From the NCBI GenBank assembly GCA_001598975.1, contig BBXU01003204.1:1-30385 (forward strand): a DNA stretch of 30,385 bases, read 5' to 3'. Origin of the DNA: Parachlorella kessleri. Taxonomy: Eukaryota > Chlorophyta > Trebouxiophyceae > Chlorellales > Chlorellaceae. A program made the translations under genes and the position numbers. The notes beneath the pieces were generated by a model that saw only the letters and a program-made list of their open reading frames with translations, did no database searches and was not told the origin of the DNA. Of the stretch, positions 1 through 10,900 are shown piece after piece; within the stretch, counting starts at the first letter, position 1, and the number at the start of each line of letters is the position of its first letter.

Positions 1-167
1 CTCTCCACCCGGTAGCGCCTGAGGCCACCTTGTGGGCTACATGCCCATGAGGTACAACCGATGGCGCTCCCTTAACCCACGCCCCTGGCCGGTGCCCACT
101 GGGCTTCACTCGGCGCCCAGCTACGGCTGGACGGCGAGGCCTGGGCGTATTTATTTATTTATTTGAG
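1..167 (+). mobile_element. possible 3' end of a non-LTR retroelement
   Basis: A GC-rich block of about 150 bp runs into a short (TATT)n run and then stops abruptly, after which the base composition becomes ordinary. A GC-rich 3' UTR followed by a short simple-repeat tail is the usual look of the end of a LINE-type element. No reverse transcriptase is visible because the body would lie left of the window. A short open frame (about 40 codons from the ATG at 41) runs through it, with no recognisable product. The call rests only on the tail and composition. Confidence 0.25.
148..164. repeat. (TATT)4 simple repeat
   Basis: Four tetranucleotide units in a row. It may be the tail of the element to its left or just a microsatellite. 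Confidence 0.8.
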
Positions 168-593
168 GAGAGACCCTACTGGAACCGAACTCAGGCAAGG
201 CCTAGGAGCACAATTGAATCCAGCCCACCTTGCCATACAACTATTACCTATCTCATCCCTGTTTGCACTACCGCCACCCATACACATATGCATTGTCCTA
301 GTCCTTGAGAGTTACCAGTCAACAGTAAGGGTGCGTCCATGAGATTCAGGCTGCTCCTGGTGCACTGCCACAGTGGTGCTGGGAGAGTTGCGGCATGGGA
401 TCTGCAGCGCAGAGAGAAAGTCTGATTTGGTGGCACAGCGCTCATTCACCTAGTATAGTGGCAGGCAGCACGAGGTGGCAATCACTAAGAGTTGGCCTAG
501 CCCCAACAGCCTATACCGACCACAAAGCATGTAGGCCAGCAACCCCGACCAAGCACAAGCCAACCAACTCATAGCAAAGCACCAACCTTGCAG
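168..593. other. no gene seen
   Basis: Mixed-composition sequence with no exon that I can support. It probably lies in an intron or 5' region of the plus-strand gene whose exons begin at 594. Confidence 0.4.
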
Positions 594-1247
594 AATGAAC
601 TAACCTGTCCCTGCTGCCCAGCTCCAACAATCCTAGGCACTGTCTGGCAAGCCTGCGGCAATGCTGTGCGTCTCAGCACTTGCCTTGCAAATGCAAAGCA
701 CAACTTGCAGCTTCTGCAGCAGCGAAGAGGACACTGTCCGGCTGTTGTCACCAACGTAAGCAAATCATATCCACAGGCAGGTTTCGCAGCCCCTCGGTAG
801 ACTGACTGCCATGCATCTGCCAGCCTAGTCTACACAGCCTGGCAGCGTACCAAAGGAAGGCCTCCCACAAAGTGATCGCCACAGTAAGCATGACAAAGTC
901 CTCAGGTGGCCTCAGGTAAGTAGCTCCACATGTCTCCCTGCACAACACACCAGCTCGTTAGAAACCACAAGCGATCGAACAGGCTCGCCCACGAAACGGT
1001 GCCCACCGGCGGTATGTTGACCGGCCAGCTTTGTGGCAAAACGTACTCAGTCCACTTTAAAGGGAGGCGCCCCACGACGCAGGAGTGGGACAAGTTTCAG
1101 AAAAGCTTTCTCACCTTCCTTCGCACAGCCATGCCTGCCGGCTGGGATAGAATGGAGTTTGAGCTGCTGGTCTACGAGAAGGCCATAGCAGGCAAGGGAA
1201 GAGAGAATCCCCTTATAACACATGAACCTCCACCCATGATCATGTGA
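594..1247 (+). CDS. unrecognised gene, three 3'-terminal exons
   Basis: Exons 594-755, 824-915 and 962-1247 join in frame. The donors are AAC|GTAAGC and CAG|GTAAGT. The acceptors are TGCCAG and GTTAG, and TGCAG opens the first exon. They give 178 residues ending at a TGA. The first exon encodes a Cys-rich stretch (CPCC, then WQACG and STC) that could bind zinc. The last exon is rich in charged and aromatic residues (EWDKFQKSFLTFLR, WDRMEFELLVYEK) and looks like a folded domain. I do not recognise the family. Phases agree at both introns, which supports a real gene, but no homologue confirms it. The 5' part should be left of 594 or outside the window. A transposon-derived protein is an alternative. 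Confidence 0.4.
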
Positions 1248-1523
1248 ATGTATGCAGACCTGTCAGCGCGACAGCCTGTGCCGCTTCATGTGAGCAAGAC
1301 GGCGGCTCATGTGGCTGTTCTGTGCGCGTGTTTAACAGTCTAGTCTCTAGTAGAGAGAGCCGGCATCCATTAGCAAGGACTCACTGTGCTGCCCGTGCTG
1401 TCTCTTGCACTGATAGCCCTGGGAACGCGTGGGTGCACACGGCTGCCCATATTCACCAGTCTGAACGCATCACATCATGGTGACCACCACCTCGAGCGTC
1501 AGGGCAGGTCCTAATATCTGTAG

Positions 1524-1940
1524 GTCACCTTTGCTGGGCCGTCAGGGCGCCAAGATGCCTATGTGGCAGAGGCAGCCCTGCTTGTGCGCATTGACACCCC
1601 CAGTGCTAGCAGGCATGCCTAGGCAGCAGCAGCCGCTGGTGAAGAGGAGCATGAGTGTGCTGACAGCCGCGCAGCACAGCAGGCCAGCGAGCCAGCTGCC
1701 ACAGTGCTTGCTAAGGCTAGGCAGCGAGTTGCACTCTGTGACTTCTACCGCCTGCAGCCCACGCTCGGTGACTCTGATACTGAGGATCTCCTTGCCGCCC
1801 ACTGTTAGGCTCCTGGCACCGGGCGCAGCATGTTTGTGGATGAGGGGTATGCCGTGAGTCTGCGTAGCGTAGACACCAAGCTGGTGATGCTGCAGGGGCA
1901 CCAGCGGGCCGGTGGGATGCACGTGTCTGTGGTGAGCTAA
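1524..1940 (+). pseudogene. coding-like relic with two in-frame TAG codons
   Basis: One reading frame from a plausible acceptor (CTGTAG, ending at 1523) to TAA at 1938-1940 keeps a protein-like composition throughout. Examples are DAYVAEAALLVRIDTPS, VLAKARQRVALCDFYRLQP and MFVDEGYAVSLRSVDTK. It is broken by TAG at 1620-1622 and again at 1806-1808. Neither stop can be removed by an intron of usual size, since the possible donor and acceptor around the first would enclose only about 20 bp. Other genes in the window use TAG as a true stop, so reassignment is not expected. The family is not recognised; a decayed mobile-element protein is likely. The coding-like look could also be chance in GC-rich DNA. 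Confidence 0.3.
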
Positions 1941-2069
1941 TCATGATGCCTAGCCATGATGGGGTGTCGTTCGGCTGTGAACTGCTGGGCTTGATGTGGG
2001 TGCTGCGGTGGGCAGCTGAGGACCTTTGCTGACTGTTTCTGTGCCATGGAAAGTGCCATGCTGTCCACA

Positions 2070-2074
2070 TTACA
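2070..2074 (-). terminator. TGTAA poly(A) signal, Deg gene
   Basis: TGTAA on the minus strand, about 350 nt past the Deg stop codon. This pentamer is the usual green-algal polyadenylation signal. A plus-strand TGTAA at 2309-2313 could serve the gene ending at 1247. Confidence 0.45.
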
Positions 2075-2119
2075 TGTTATTGAGGGCATATGAACACCCA
2101 GAAGGCAGGCAAGCTGGAG

Positions 2120-2235
2120 ATAGGACGGCATAGGACGCCTTGTCGGGGTCATCCTACGGGTAGGATGCACATAGGACGCCTGGGGCCCATAGGATGCCAT
2201 CCTATGGCCCCATGGGACCACTGTAGGACAGGTAC
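2120..2235. repeat. TAGGAC/TAGGATG-rich stretch with a near-perfect inverted repeat
   Basis: The words taggac and taggatg recur many times here. Positions 2181-2212 form an almost perfect palindrome whose arms of about 15 bp differ by one bulged base. On the minus strand it falls in the 3' UTR of the Deg gene and would fold into a strong hairpin. Confidence 0.7.
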
Positions 2236-2423
2236 AGGACAGCCCTTCCCCATAGTGCTGCTGCTGACCACTGCCATATTTCCTTATTGAACTTGCTGAT
2301 CCACAGTATGTAATTGCTGACCAGCCCTGATGCAGCAACAGCCTAGTGGCACAATCACCGTGCATACAAGCCACCAAGGCATATATGTGCAGGCAAGCCG
2401 CACCAGCAAGAGGCAAGGGGAGG

Positions 2424-5400
2424 CTACGGGCTGGATGCTGCCTGTAGCCCGCCAGGTGGTGCACTTCCTCCTGCTGCCGGAACAACAGCAGGGCTAACTA
2501 GGGTGGAAGGGCTGGGCGAGGTTTGATTACCCGCTGGCACTGCTATTGTGACTGGTGCTGCTGCCGGCGCGGTGGCTGTGGGGTGCAGCCCAGCCGGGGC
2601 TGCAATTGCTGTATCTGGCAGGTGCAGGGCCTGGAGCAGGTCCTTCGACATTGCGCGGGGCACGGAGTAGAGCTTGAGAGCCTGGGCCGTCGCGTCAGCA
2701 CGAGTCCTGTCTGTAGCACAACTTCGTCCTGCAGGATCCGAACAGTCACACTGCTAGGCCAACGCTGCTAGCTGCCGAGGAAGAACCACCCTCCAGCTGT
2801 CTCTTGCTCGTGCTTGCCTTGTACCTTGCCATCTTGGTAGGTGATTCCGTTTGCTCCTCTGCCCCGCTGTTCTGCTTACTTAGCACCCCACTCCCTGCTC
2901 AATTGAGGCCCTGGGTCAAGCTTAGCCAAAGTGCACAGGAACAACCTCACTGGGGAAAACAGTTTCCAGGCGTGGCACCTCCACAGCTGCACTGTAGGGC
3001 TGTCCTTCGCGAGAGCACCTCGACAGCAGCGGCAGCCGCTCCTAGCCTGTGTGCTGCAGGCGACACTCACATTCTGGCCCACTTCAAAGCGCATGTAGGC
3101 CTCCTTGTTGTACAGGGCGTCTACCACCATCTTGGTTAGGTGTTGCAGGTTGCGCACGGGGGTGCCATTGAACTTGTGAACCTGCATGGCTTAGTGCGCT
3201 TCCCTGTGAGCTGGGGGCAGGTAGTGCAAACTAGATCTCAAGCTGAACACCGGCGGGGTGGGGTGCCAGGGATGGCTTGCCTGATTGCATGTGCATGCCA
3301 CGAGCACTCAGGGATGTCGTAACAATAATGTACCAAGACAAGGGAGCTGCTTAAGGCTAGCTCTCTGTCAACTCAGAGCACGAGTGCTGTGTAGAGTCCA
3401 TCTGCTGCAGCTGCTGTGATGCAGATTTTAAACCCCAACTGATCTGCTAAGGGGTGCACTTCACCGTGTAACCAGACGCAGTTTCCGAACAGCCTGTCTG
3501 ATACCTGGGCATTTCTGAAGTCTTGACTGTTGTAGCCAAATGTCGCGGCAGTAGCCATGATCTGCCCCAGGACAACCACCTGCACAAGCAGCAGGATGAC
3601 AGCATGATGACTCCAACAACCTTTGAATCTCCATAAGGATTTCACCCCTTACACCCACGATGCTGCTATTCTCAAGCTGACAGTGATGCTGGTCCGAAGG
3701 TAGACGACATGGTCAGGCATGACACAAACACAGGGTATCTCCAAGGCTGCCAGGCCACCACGGCTGTGCTAGCTGGCTGGCTGGCTCCTGGCTGGCAAGT
3801 CGGCTTACTGGCCGCCTGCTCAAGCTTGCTGCCAGGCTGCCATGCGCATGCCATGCGCCTGCCACAAAGGTCGGAGGACATCTGCTGTGGGCAGTGTCAA
3901 TACACCTAGAGGAGACGTCGTATTGACAGCCTTCTACAAGTAGTCCATCCTGGCTTTTGTTGGCCCCACTTGGGGGACTCGCGGCAGCATGGTCAGGTGG
4001 TGGTGCGCTGTTAGACTAGACTAGACTACTAGTAGTCACCTGCTCATCTGGAGAGTCCTTCTTGCCCGTCTCCAACAGGTTTAGGAGCGGGGTGGGGGCA
4101 TCCCTGGCCCAATTGCTGCCGTACTCGCTACGAAGGTAGGGCACTGCAGCACCCACGGGACATGCATACTCGAAGTCTTCCTGCCACATTGGCGCCAACC
4201 CGCCAAGCAATCCAAGAGAGCACTGGAGGAAGAGAGCCTAGCTGTTACTGGAAGATACGCACACCAAGCGTGAGAAGCATACAAGCAGCCACTTTGGAAG
4301 GGGAGCGACAGACCCCGCTCAAAAAAGATATATGTAGATAAGATGATACCAAAACAACTGCTGCCCCCAAGGGGCTTGAGTGGCTATGCACTTTGGAGGC
4401 GTACAGCAACCAAACCAAAGAGAGGCGCAAAGAGTTGGCACCTGAGAGGGCAGTGAACAGCAGTCCTGCCACCGAGAGGTATGAGGGGTCTTGGTCGCTG
4501 AGGTGGTACGGTACCAGGTGGTTCTGCCTCATGAACCTGCACTGGCAGCAGAGGAATATTTAGGCGCTGCGTGGTCAGAGTGGCAGCAGGCATCAGGCCG
4601 GCAGGCATGCACACCCACGGAACCTCATACTGGCTGGCTGCTGGAGTCAGAAGCAACCACACAGCTGCTGACGAGGGACGCACGCAGCAGTGAGGGCCCC
4701 ACTTAAGGCACGGCGGCGGCTGTTTCCCTGACGCCTGTGCAACTTATTTATCTAATTGTGGAGCCAAGTGCACCAAGTGAGGCAGCAAGTACCTGAGTTC
4801 CAGGTCGAGGGGTTGCCCCCGGCGCAGCACCTTGACTCTGACTGTGTCGCCGGTGTGCCTCAGGGAGGTAAGGTAAGCTGCAGGCAGATCACCCAGCTCA
4901 CATGATTGACCATGATTTGTGCATGCTCAAGGTAAACAAGCTGCGTTGTATGCAGCAGGGCTGGCCTAGGTACCGACCACGTCGTGCACTTGTCTGCAGG
5001 TGCAGTAGCCCATCTCCGCGCCCAAATTCTACACTCCTGGGCAGAGTTACCAGTCAGTACACGCCATGCGGGCTACAGGCAGCCCGTCAGGGGTGACTCA
5101 CAGAACGCGATGCGCTCCCCAGTGCTGAAGGGCACTGTTCCGTCTGGAGCCACGGGGACCCCATAAAACTCCAGCAGCACATCCTTATCTTGTAGCTGGC
5201 CATAGGAGGGGCTGACCTTGAGCACCTTGCTTATGAGGAGTCCCTGCTCCCCACCTGTCACGTTGTAAGCAGCCCTGTGGGGGCACCAGGCCATTCGATA
5301 AGGCGACGGGCAGCCGTGTGCTCAGTTTTAAGACACACACTAGAAGCAATTGGCTCCCAGGAAGGGCCACGCAAAGAACATCTTCTATTCAAAGGAAGAG

Positions 5401-7343
5401 CAAGGCCTAGAAAATTGCCAGTCATCGTCATGCCAAACCTCTTTCTTGGTAAAGTTTTGTTTGCACACCTGAGGGCTGCAGCCTCCATGTGCTGTGTGTT
5501 GATGCCGATTGCTGGGAAGCCAAGGTAGGTGCCATTTGCCTTGTAGTCATCCAGAAAGTGGAACAGCACTGGCACCGAAATCACATACCTGCAGTGCAAC
5601 ACACGTCACATGCCTTTGGCATGGGCAATCCCTTCAAGCATGACACTATCTAATTGAGTCCAGTGGCCAGCAGAGCGACTTCGCAGCTCCATCCATCGTA
5701 TGTTGGGACCTTGTTGTGTAGCACTAGGTATTAGAGGACTAGTGGCACGCAAGTCACCCACCCGATGTTGTCCACGCCGCTCTCAGTGGCCTTCTGAAAG
5801 GCGATGCCCACGCAGTCGCCCTTGGATGAGAACACCGGCCCTCCCGAGTTCCCAGGGTTGATGGCTGCATCGATTTGGATGCCCAGCAAGCTGGCGGCAG
5901 CCAAAGAGTAAGTGGTCATCTCGATGCGGGAAACAATGCCGCTAGTAAAGGAAACCTGCACAGCCAGGCCATACCATGCCTCATGCAACCGAGCATCACA
6001 TTCAATGTCCTCTCTGCGTACAGCTAGTGTATTGACCCTGCACGCAGCTCGCTTCAGCTGCATCTTTTCGAGGACTTGGGAAAGACACATGCCAGCACAT
6101 CACAGGTGAGCAGATACTATCAGCAGCAGCTCACCGCCTCCCCTGGCGGGAAAGCCGGCTACCTTGGACAACTATTAAGCCAGCATAGCAGATCCTGCTA
6201 GCCAGCCTCAGGTACTCACTGTGTCTCCTCCCGTTGGGAAGCCAACTACAGTGACCTGGTCTTGCAGGCTGGGGATGTCACCAAACGTGACAAAGGCTGG
6301 GTTGCGCCAAAACTCAGGGTCGTCAACTGCACATGGTGATGCGGGCATGGGCCTTGTTGCCTCAGTCCCAGCAAGAGAAGAGGGGAGTGCATGCTCTCTA
6401 GGACAGCTTATTGTGATGCCAATAAAGTCACCAACCAGAAGTGGGCAGTGTGGAGTCAGCTTTGTCCTGGCGCACCTGTGAGCAGGGCAGTGTCGCTCTC
6501 CTGTCCAATGGAGAGCACCCGCGCAATGAATTTCTTGTTGTCCGTGCGGCGCTGGACGCGCACCTGAAGCAACCAGGGTTCGACGCTCTAGCATGCAATT
6601 ATAGGTGATGCTGGGTAGAAGATCCAGGTGTGTCTTATTGCTCCACAGCTGCTGCAGTATCACACCGCGGCTGCATGGGCATGCAGCACTCAGTCAAGAC
6701 TGCAACATGCCTAAGTTCGTGACCAAGGATGCCATAGGCAACTAAGGGAGCCGGGTTAGGGCGCAAGGTAAGCTGTCATCCTACCATCTTCTCAGCCAAC
6801 CAGGCGTACCTGGGAGGAGTATTCCACGCAGTGTGCGTTAGTGACAATCCAGCGCTCGCCCCTGTCCCCAGTGGCCAGGAAGCCGGTGCAATAGGTGGAG
6901 GTCTGGCGCTGCCGCTGCCAGGGCAGGGAGTAGTTGGGCTCCGAGTGGTCGCAGAAAATCTTAACCACAGAGTCCAGGACCGTCTGGTTCTGCACAGCCA
7001 CCTTACGCACGATATAGACCTAGGCATGGACCTTTGGCACGCGATGCGCATGGGCGTATGGGAGGGCGGGGCGCCTCAGAGCAAGAATAACGGAGGCTAA
7101 CGTAGGGTATCAAATCCATGACTGTGACGGGGGGCTTGCAAGTAAAGCTGCTGTGTACAACTTGCCTGTGCCAGTGCAGCTGCAGCTGTGTGCTGGGCAT
7201 CCTCCTCCAACCTCCTTCCTGCAGCAGCAAGGGTCCTGACATGTGAGGCAAGGTAACAGGGTTCTAACTTGCAGAGTGTTCAGGAGGTCAGTAGGTCTCA
7301 CAAGCACGGCGAGGCTTAAGATCGTGGTTGGTTTACTATGCAT
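2424..7343 (-). CDS. DEG9-like: DEG9-type Deg/HtrA serine protease
   Basis: ATP-independent serine endopeptidase of the Deg/HtrA family. The plant members of this subtype (DEG9 and relatives) act in protein quality control and regulated proteolysis. Exons: 7343-7269, 7019-6810, 6563-6476, 6326-6220, 5955-5762, 5588-5469, 5274-5102, 4877-4793, 4536-4442, 4143-4040, 3579-3505, 3181-3071, 2728-2424. Phases agree at every junction. The subtype signature [14 protein letters not shown] comes first. The triad is His in TNAHCVE, Asp in ESDTALLT and Ser in GNSGGPVF. A first PDZ follows ([26 protein letters not shown]), then the subtype's C-terminal PDZ-like half ([28 protein letters not shown]) and a Pro/Ala-rich tail. 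The intended length is about 580 residues, close to plant DEG9. Exon 1 (25 residues, hydrophobic) is the least certain. The last exon needs a one-base frame change near 2709, described separately. Confidence 0.92.
2703..2715 (-). other. one-base frameshift in the last Deg exon
   Basis: The exon opens in frame with DEVVLQT, as expected from the VVLDTKTA-type motif of the family. The rest of the conserved block ([20 protein letters not shown]) is in another frame. One base is missing inside the short repeat ACAGACAGG at about 2708-2709. Adding one base gives exactly the family spacing of 19 residues between VVL and the conserved IP/VP. The exon is 305 nt where 306 would be needed. As written, the frame continues to a different stop at 2543. 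Confidence 0.8.
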
Positions 7344-7920
7344 GGAGCAAACAAAGCATTACCACCAGACCGTGAACGAACCTGAAACGAATGGCCTCTG
7401 TCCTATAATGGAGCTCATGAGCAGAAGGGGGATGACTAATGACGCCATGCTGTCAGCAGCCGCTGGAAAGTTGTCTCGTCTCAAGACTGTTTCAGATGGA
7501 GTTCAAGCAAATAAGAAAAGCCAGAAGCCGTTGCAGTGTGGGCAAGGCCGTTGACATATAACATCTTCCATGACCGCGTTCAGAGTCGCCGTGTCTATGA
7601 CTTTTCATGTGACATGGAACTGCTCAGCATGAACGCTCCCAACCCCCGCGTTGCTCATCATTGCATGGCACACGGCACCGGGCCCCTGCGTCCATTGCTC
7701 CACCTGAGCATGTCTGTGACTTACTGGCAAAGCAAGCTCACATGCCAACAGGCACTCGTCCCAGCAAGCCCATCCCGCTGGTCTCTGTTGCCCCGCCTCC
7801 CACTGATACAAAGCACTCCGTCAGCCGCATGTTTGTGCGGTTGCGGGGAAGGAACCAGGCTGGGATCCTACCCTGTGTCCGGGAGTGACTCTCAAGCCAC
7901 ACTTGTTGCAAACAGACCCG
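7344..7920. other. intergenic, no gene seen
   Basis: Lies between the stop of the BIRC6-like gene and the presumed start of the Deg gene, both on the minus strand. It must hold the 3' UTR of the first and the promoter of the second. I found no exon with consistent splice sites and no minus-strand TGTAA. Confidence 0.5.
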
Positions 7921-10900
7921 CTACCGCTCTCCATTTGCCAGCACCCTGTCCAGAGCAGCCTCTACATTCGCTGCGGCCTGCTCCACGCTCCCCATGGCGG
8001 CGCCACCGGTGAAGTCTGGCCACGGCATTGCCCCTTTGACACCCACAGCACGCTGCCCCTGCCCTGCGCGGGCCTGGCTTTTTGCTTCGCTGGCCCACTG
8101 CCTGCACTGCTCCCTCACCACCTCGGCTTTGAGCCTGTAGTGCACCCTGCAGACAAACGCACTAAAGAAAATTGCCGCTGGCTGCTTGGGGGGTGCCCAG
8201 AAAGCGCCAAGGGCAATCAAGGCACAGCGACCCCTAAGACGTCTTGCCATACGTGAAAGATTCACACACCACAGCTGTCCTCCACATGTGCCGCTTCCAG
8301 CCGCACAAGCTGGTGCGCAATATTTAGCTCGCGACCTGCGTTCTAATTGCCATGCAAACTGTCACAAGCCTGCTTATGCCCATGCTGATACTGTGAGTCC
8401 CAAAGCCTGCCATTGCTGATCCTCACCTGACTACCTCAGCGAAAGGTTCTGGCGGGGTTTGTAGAGCCGGTAGGATGCAATATGTCAGGGTGTTATACCG
8501 CTGCTTCTGATTGTACCCAGCTGACGCAAGGTCACCCCTGCAAGCAGGTGCATGTAGGAACACTGCGTGAACAGTGCAACTGTCTGCACAATGCCAACTC
8601 TGCTACAAAGGTGCAAAGCCAATGTAGCTTTGTGGGGCTTCAATAGGTTGTTACGATAAATGCTTGCCTTAGCTTTGGTCATCGAGTCATGGAGACACCC
8701 AGACATGCCTCAACCACCCATCCCATGCAGACACAACCTGCAGGCACGCTGCTATACTGGAGGGGTGGCGGCGTGCTCAGAACAGGTGTGCTCACTGCTT
8801 GGTGCCTTCCGAGGATGAGAAGCCTGGCTCGTTGAAGTAGGGATGGGCTGTGCCAAGGATCATCGATTGTATGCTAATCAGGACCTGCAGCAGACCGTTG
8901 CCCTACGGTTGGCCCATTGCTGCTGCTTTGAGGTCGCTTTGGGAACCCACAAAGTGCACGCAGTTCACTAGCAATGGGGTGCCCCAGCCAGGTGGTAAGC
9001 AGGACGCCGAGACTCCCCACCCTCTGCAGCCAAAGATGTGGCGCAGCCTACCCGCTCTTTCTCTCAGCAGATCATTGTGACATGACAGAAGGCACGCATA
9101 TTCCAGACCATCAGGGTGACCTGCACGTGCCTGGAGCAGGGTGGACTGCCCAGGGTTCCAGGATGGCCCGTCCCAAGTGCCGAGGAGCGAGAGGCACACC
9201 TTGCCTGACTGCACGGGGAATGGCGCACGCATGACGGTTAGGTGCTTGTGTGCTGGACCAGGGAGACCCCAGCTTCTTGTCCAATGATGCATGCCAACTG
9301 TACCAACCACCGGCAAAGTTCAAAGCCAACGATGAACATGATCCAAGCAAGCCACCTCGGTATGGGCACAGCTCTAGAGCCCTTCCAACAAAGACTGGTC
9401 AATAGGAGTCCAAGCATACAAACGCCATGGACGGAGCTGGAGCCAACCCACCTCATACAGGTTGGGGTTGAAGCGCACTCGACCGCCACCCGTGGTTAGG
9501 AACTGAACCAGCGGGGGCCTGCTAGGGTAGTCGGGTGGCAGGAGTATGTCGAACAGGAAGCAGCCATGGGCGTAGGGAGTGTCAGGGGGCGCGATGATCA
9601 TCGCACTGCAACAGGCACGCATTGCACAGGGGCACTTTGTCGAATTCTCACACAGTATACCCAGCGCCCCCCTGGCACCTGTGATGATGTGTGTCGGTGG
9701 CACTGTGCTACTAAAACAAGCAGCTTCTGAGGGCCACAAGAGTCCTGCTTGCTGGACAGCAACATGCAAGCACAATAGCGTCCAGCATTGCGCCTTCCAT
9801 GATGTGAAGGTATCACAGTCATGTGGGCTACCTCAGCACGTCCATGCGGTCCTCGTCCATGGCTACAAAGATGGAGGACTCCCACTCTAACGGCAGCTGG
9901 CCTGGTAGCGTGCTGATTTCACGAGTGATGCGCCTCAGCCGGTCGGTGACAGCACCTGCTGACAGTTCGAATGTGCAGGCAAAGAAACATTTCACCTGAC
10001 TATGTTCAGCACACACAGCCAGCTGATTGCTGTCAACTGGGTCGCCCTTGACACGGCACCCTATTGCCACTACAGGGGTGCGCAACCCTATCCACAAGCA
10101 GGACGGCACTGCCCATGTGCGTCAACCTAGCTAACCAGCTCATATAAATGAGTTTGCCAAAGCTTGCCCTCATCTCAAGTCAGGTGCGCACCTTCAGCTC
10201 CTTTGGCCTGGTTCTTGAAGTAGTGGCGTGCCAGCAGGGGTGTGGTCTGGAACTGCAGCGGCTTCAGCACCTGTGCCAGGCAAACGATAGGCACGGATGA
10301 AGCAGCTGCACGACAGTATGGAAGCCATGGCTTACATCCCAAACCCAGTTAACTACACACAGTGTGCGCACAATGCGTGCGTACCAGGCGGCTCCCAAGT
10401 GATCTTGGAAAACTACGTCCAGGTCATCGCATGGTCATGCACAACGCACCCCCGCTGCCGTGGCTACAGGTGGCCCAGCACTGCCATAGCGGCAGATATG
10501 CTCTCCACCCTGCACAACGCACCTCACGGTATCTGGCCTTCAGTGCGGCCAGCTCTTTAGCCCTGCTTTCATCTGTCTCATCTGTATTGGTATTTCGCCT
10601 GGCACGGCCCCTTCTGGCTGCGCCCGCCCCACTGCTGCCTGGCTGCTCTGCATCTTTGGTTGGCTTCCGTTGGGCGCCGAAGCTTGCGCTCTGGAACAGT
10701 GCCACGGCCTCTGCTGTGCGGTCGCAGCACTCCAGGACATCCATCACAGTACTGCACCCACATGAGCAACCGCTCGTAGCAGCCGTGCTCTCATCCCAAC
10801 AATTTCCCTGCCGCCCAAGAGCCCCACTCGCCCCTGGCCCACTGCAAGGCATGCAACTGCTGCAAATAGCATATTCCTCCCTCAGTACGCAACATGGTAG

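Noticed and set aside
1542..1922. 126-codon minus-strand open frame
   Set aside because: It overlaps the plus-strand relic and shows no motif or splice structure. It is less protein-like than the plus frame.
7921..8250. Separate small gene of 109 codons with its own ATG on the minus strand
   Set aside because: From 8146 on it is the last exon of the BIRC6-like gene: CTGCAG acceptor, matching phase, and the expected VVR-VHYRLK family sequence. The part before 8146 is intron.
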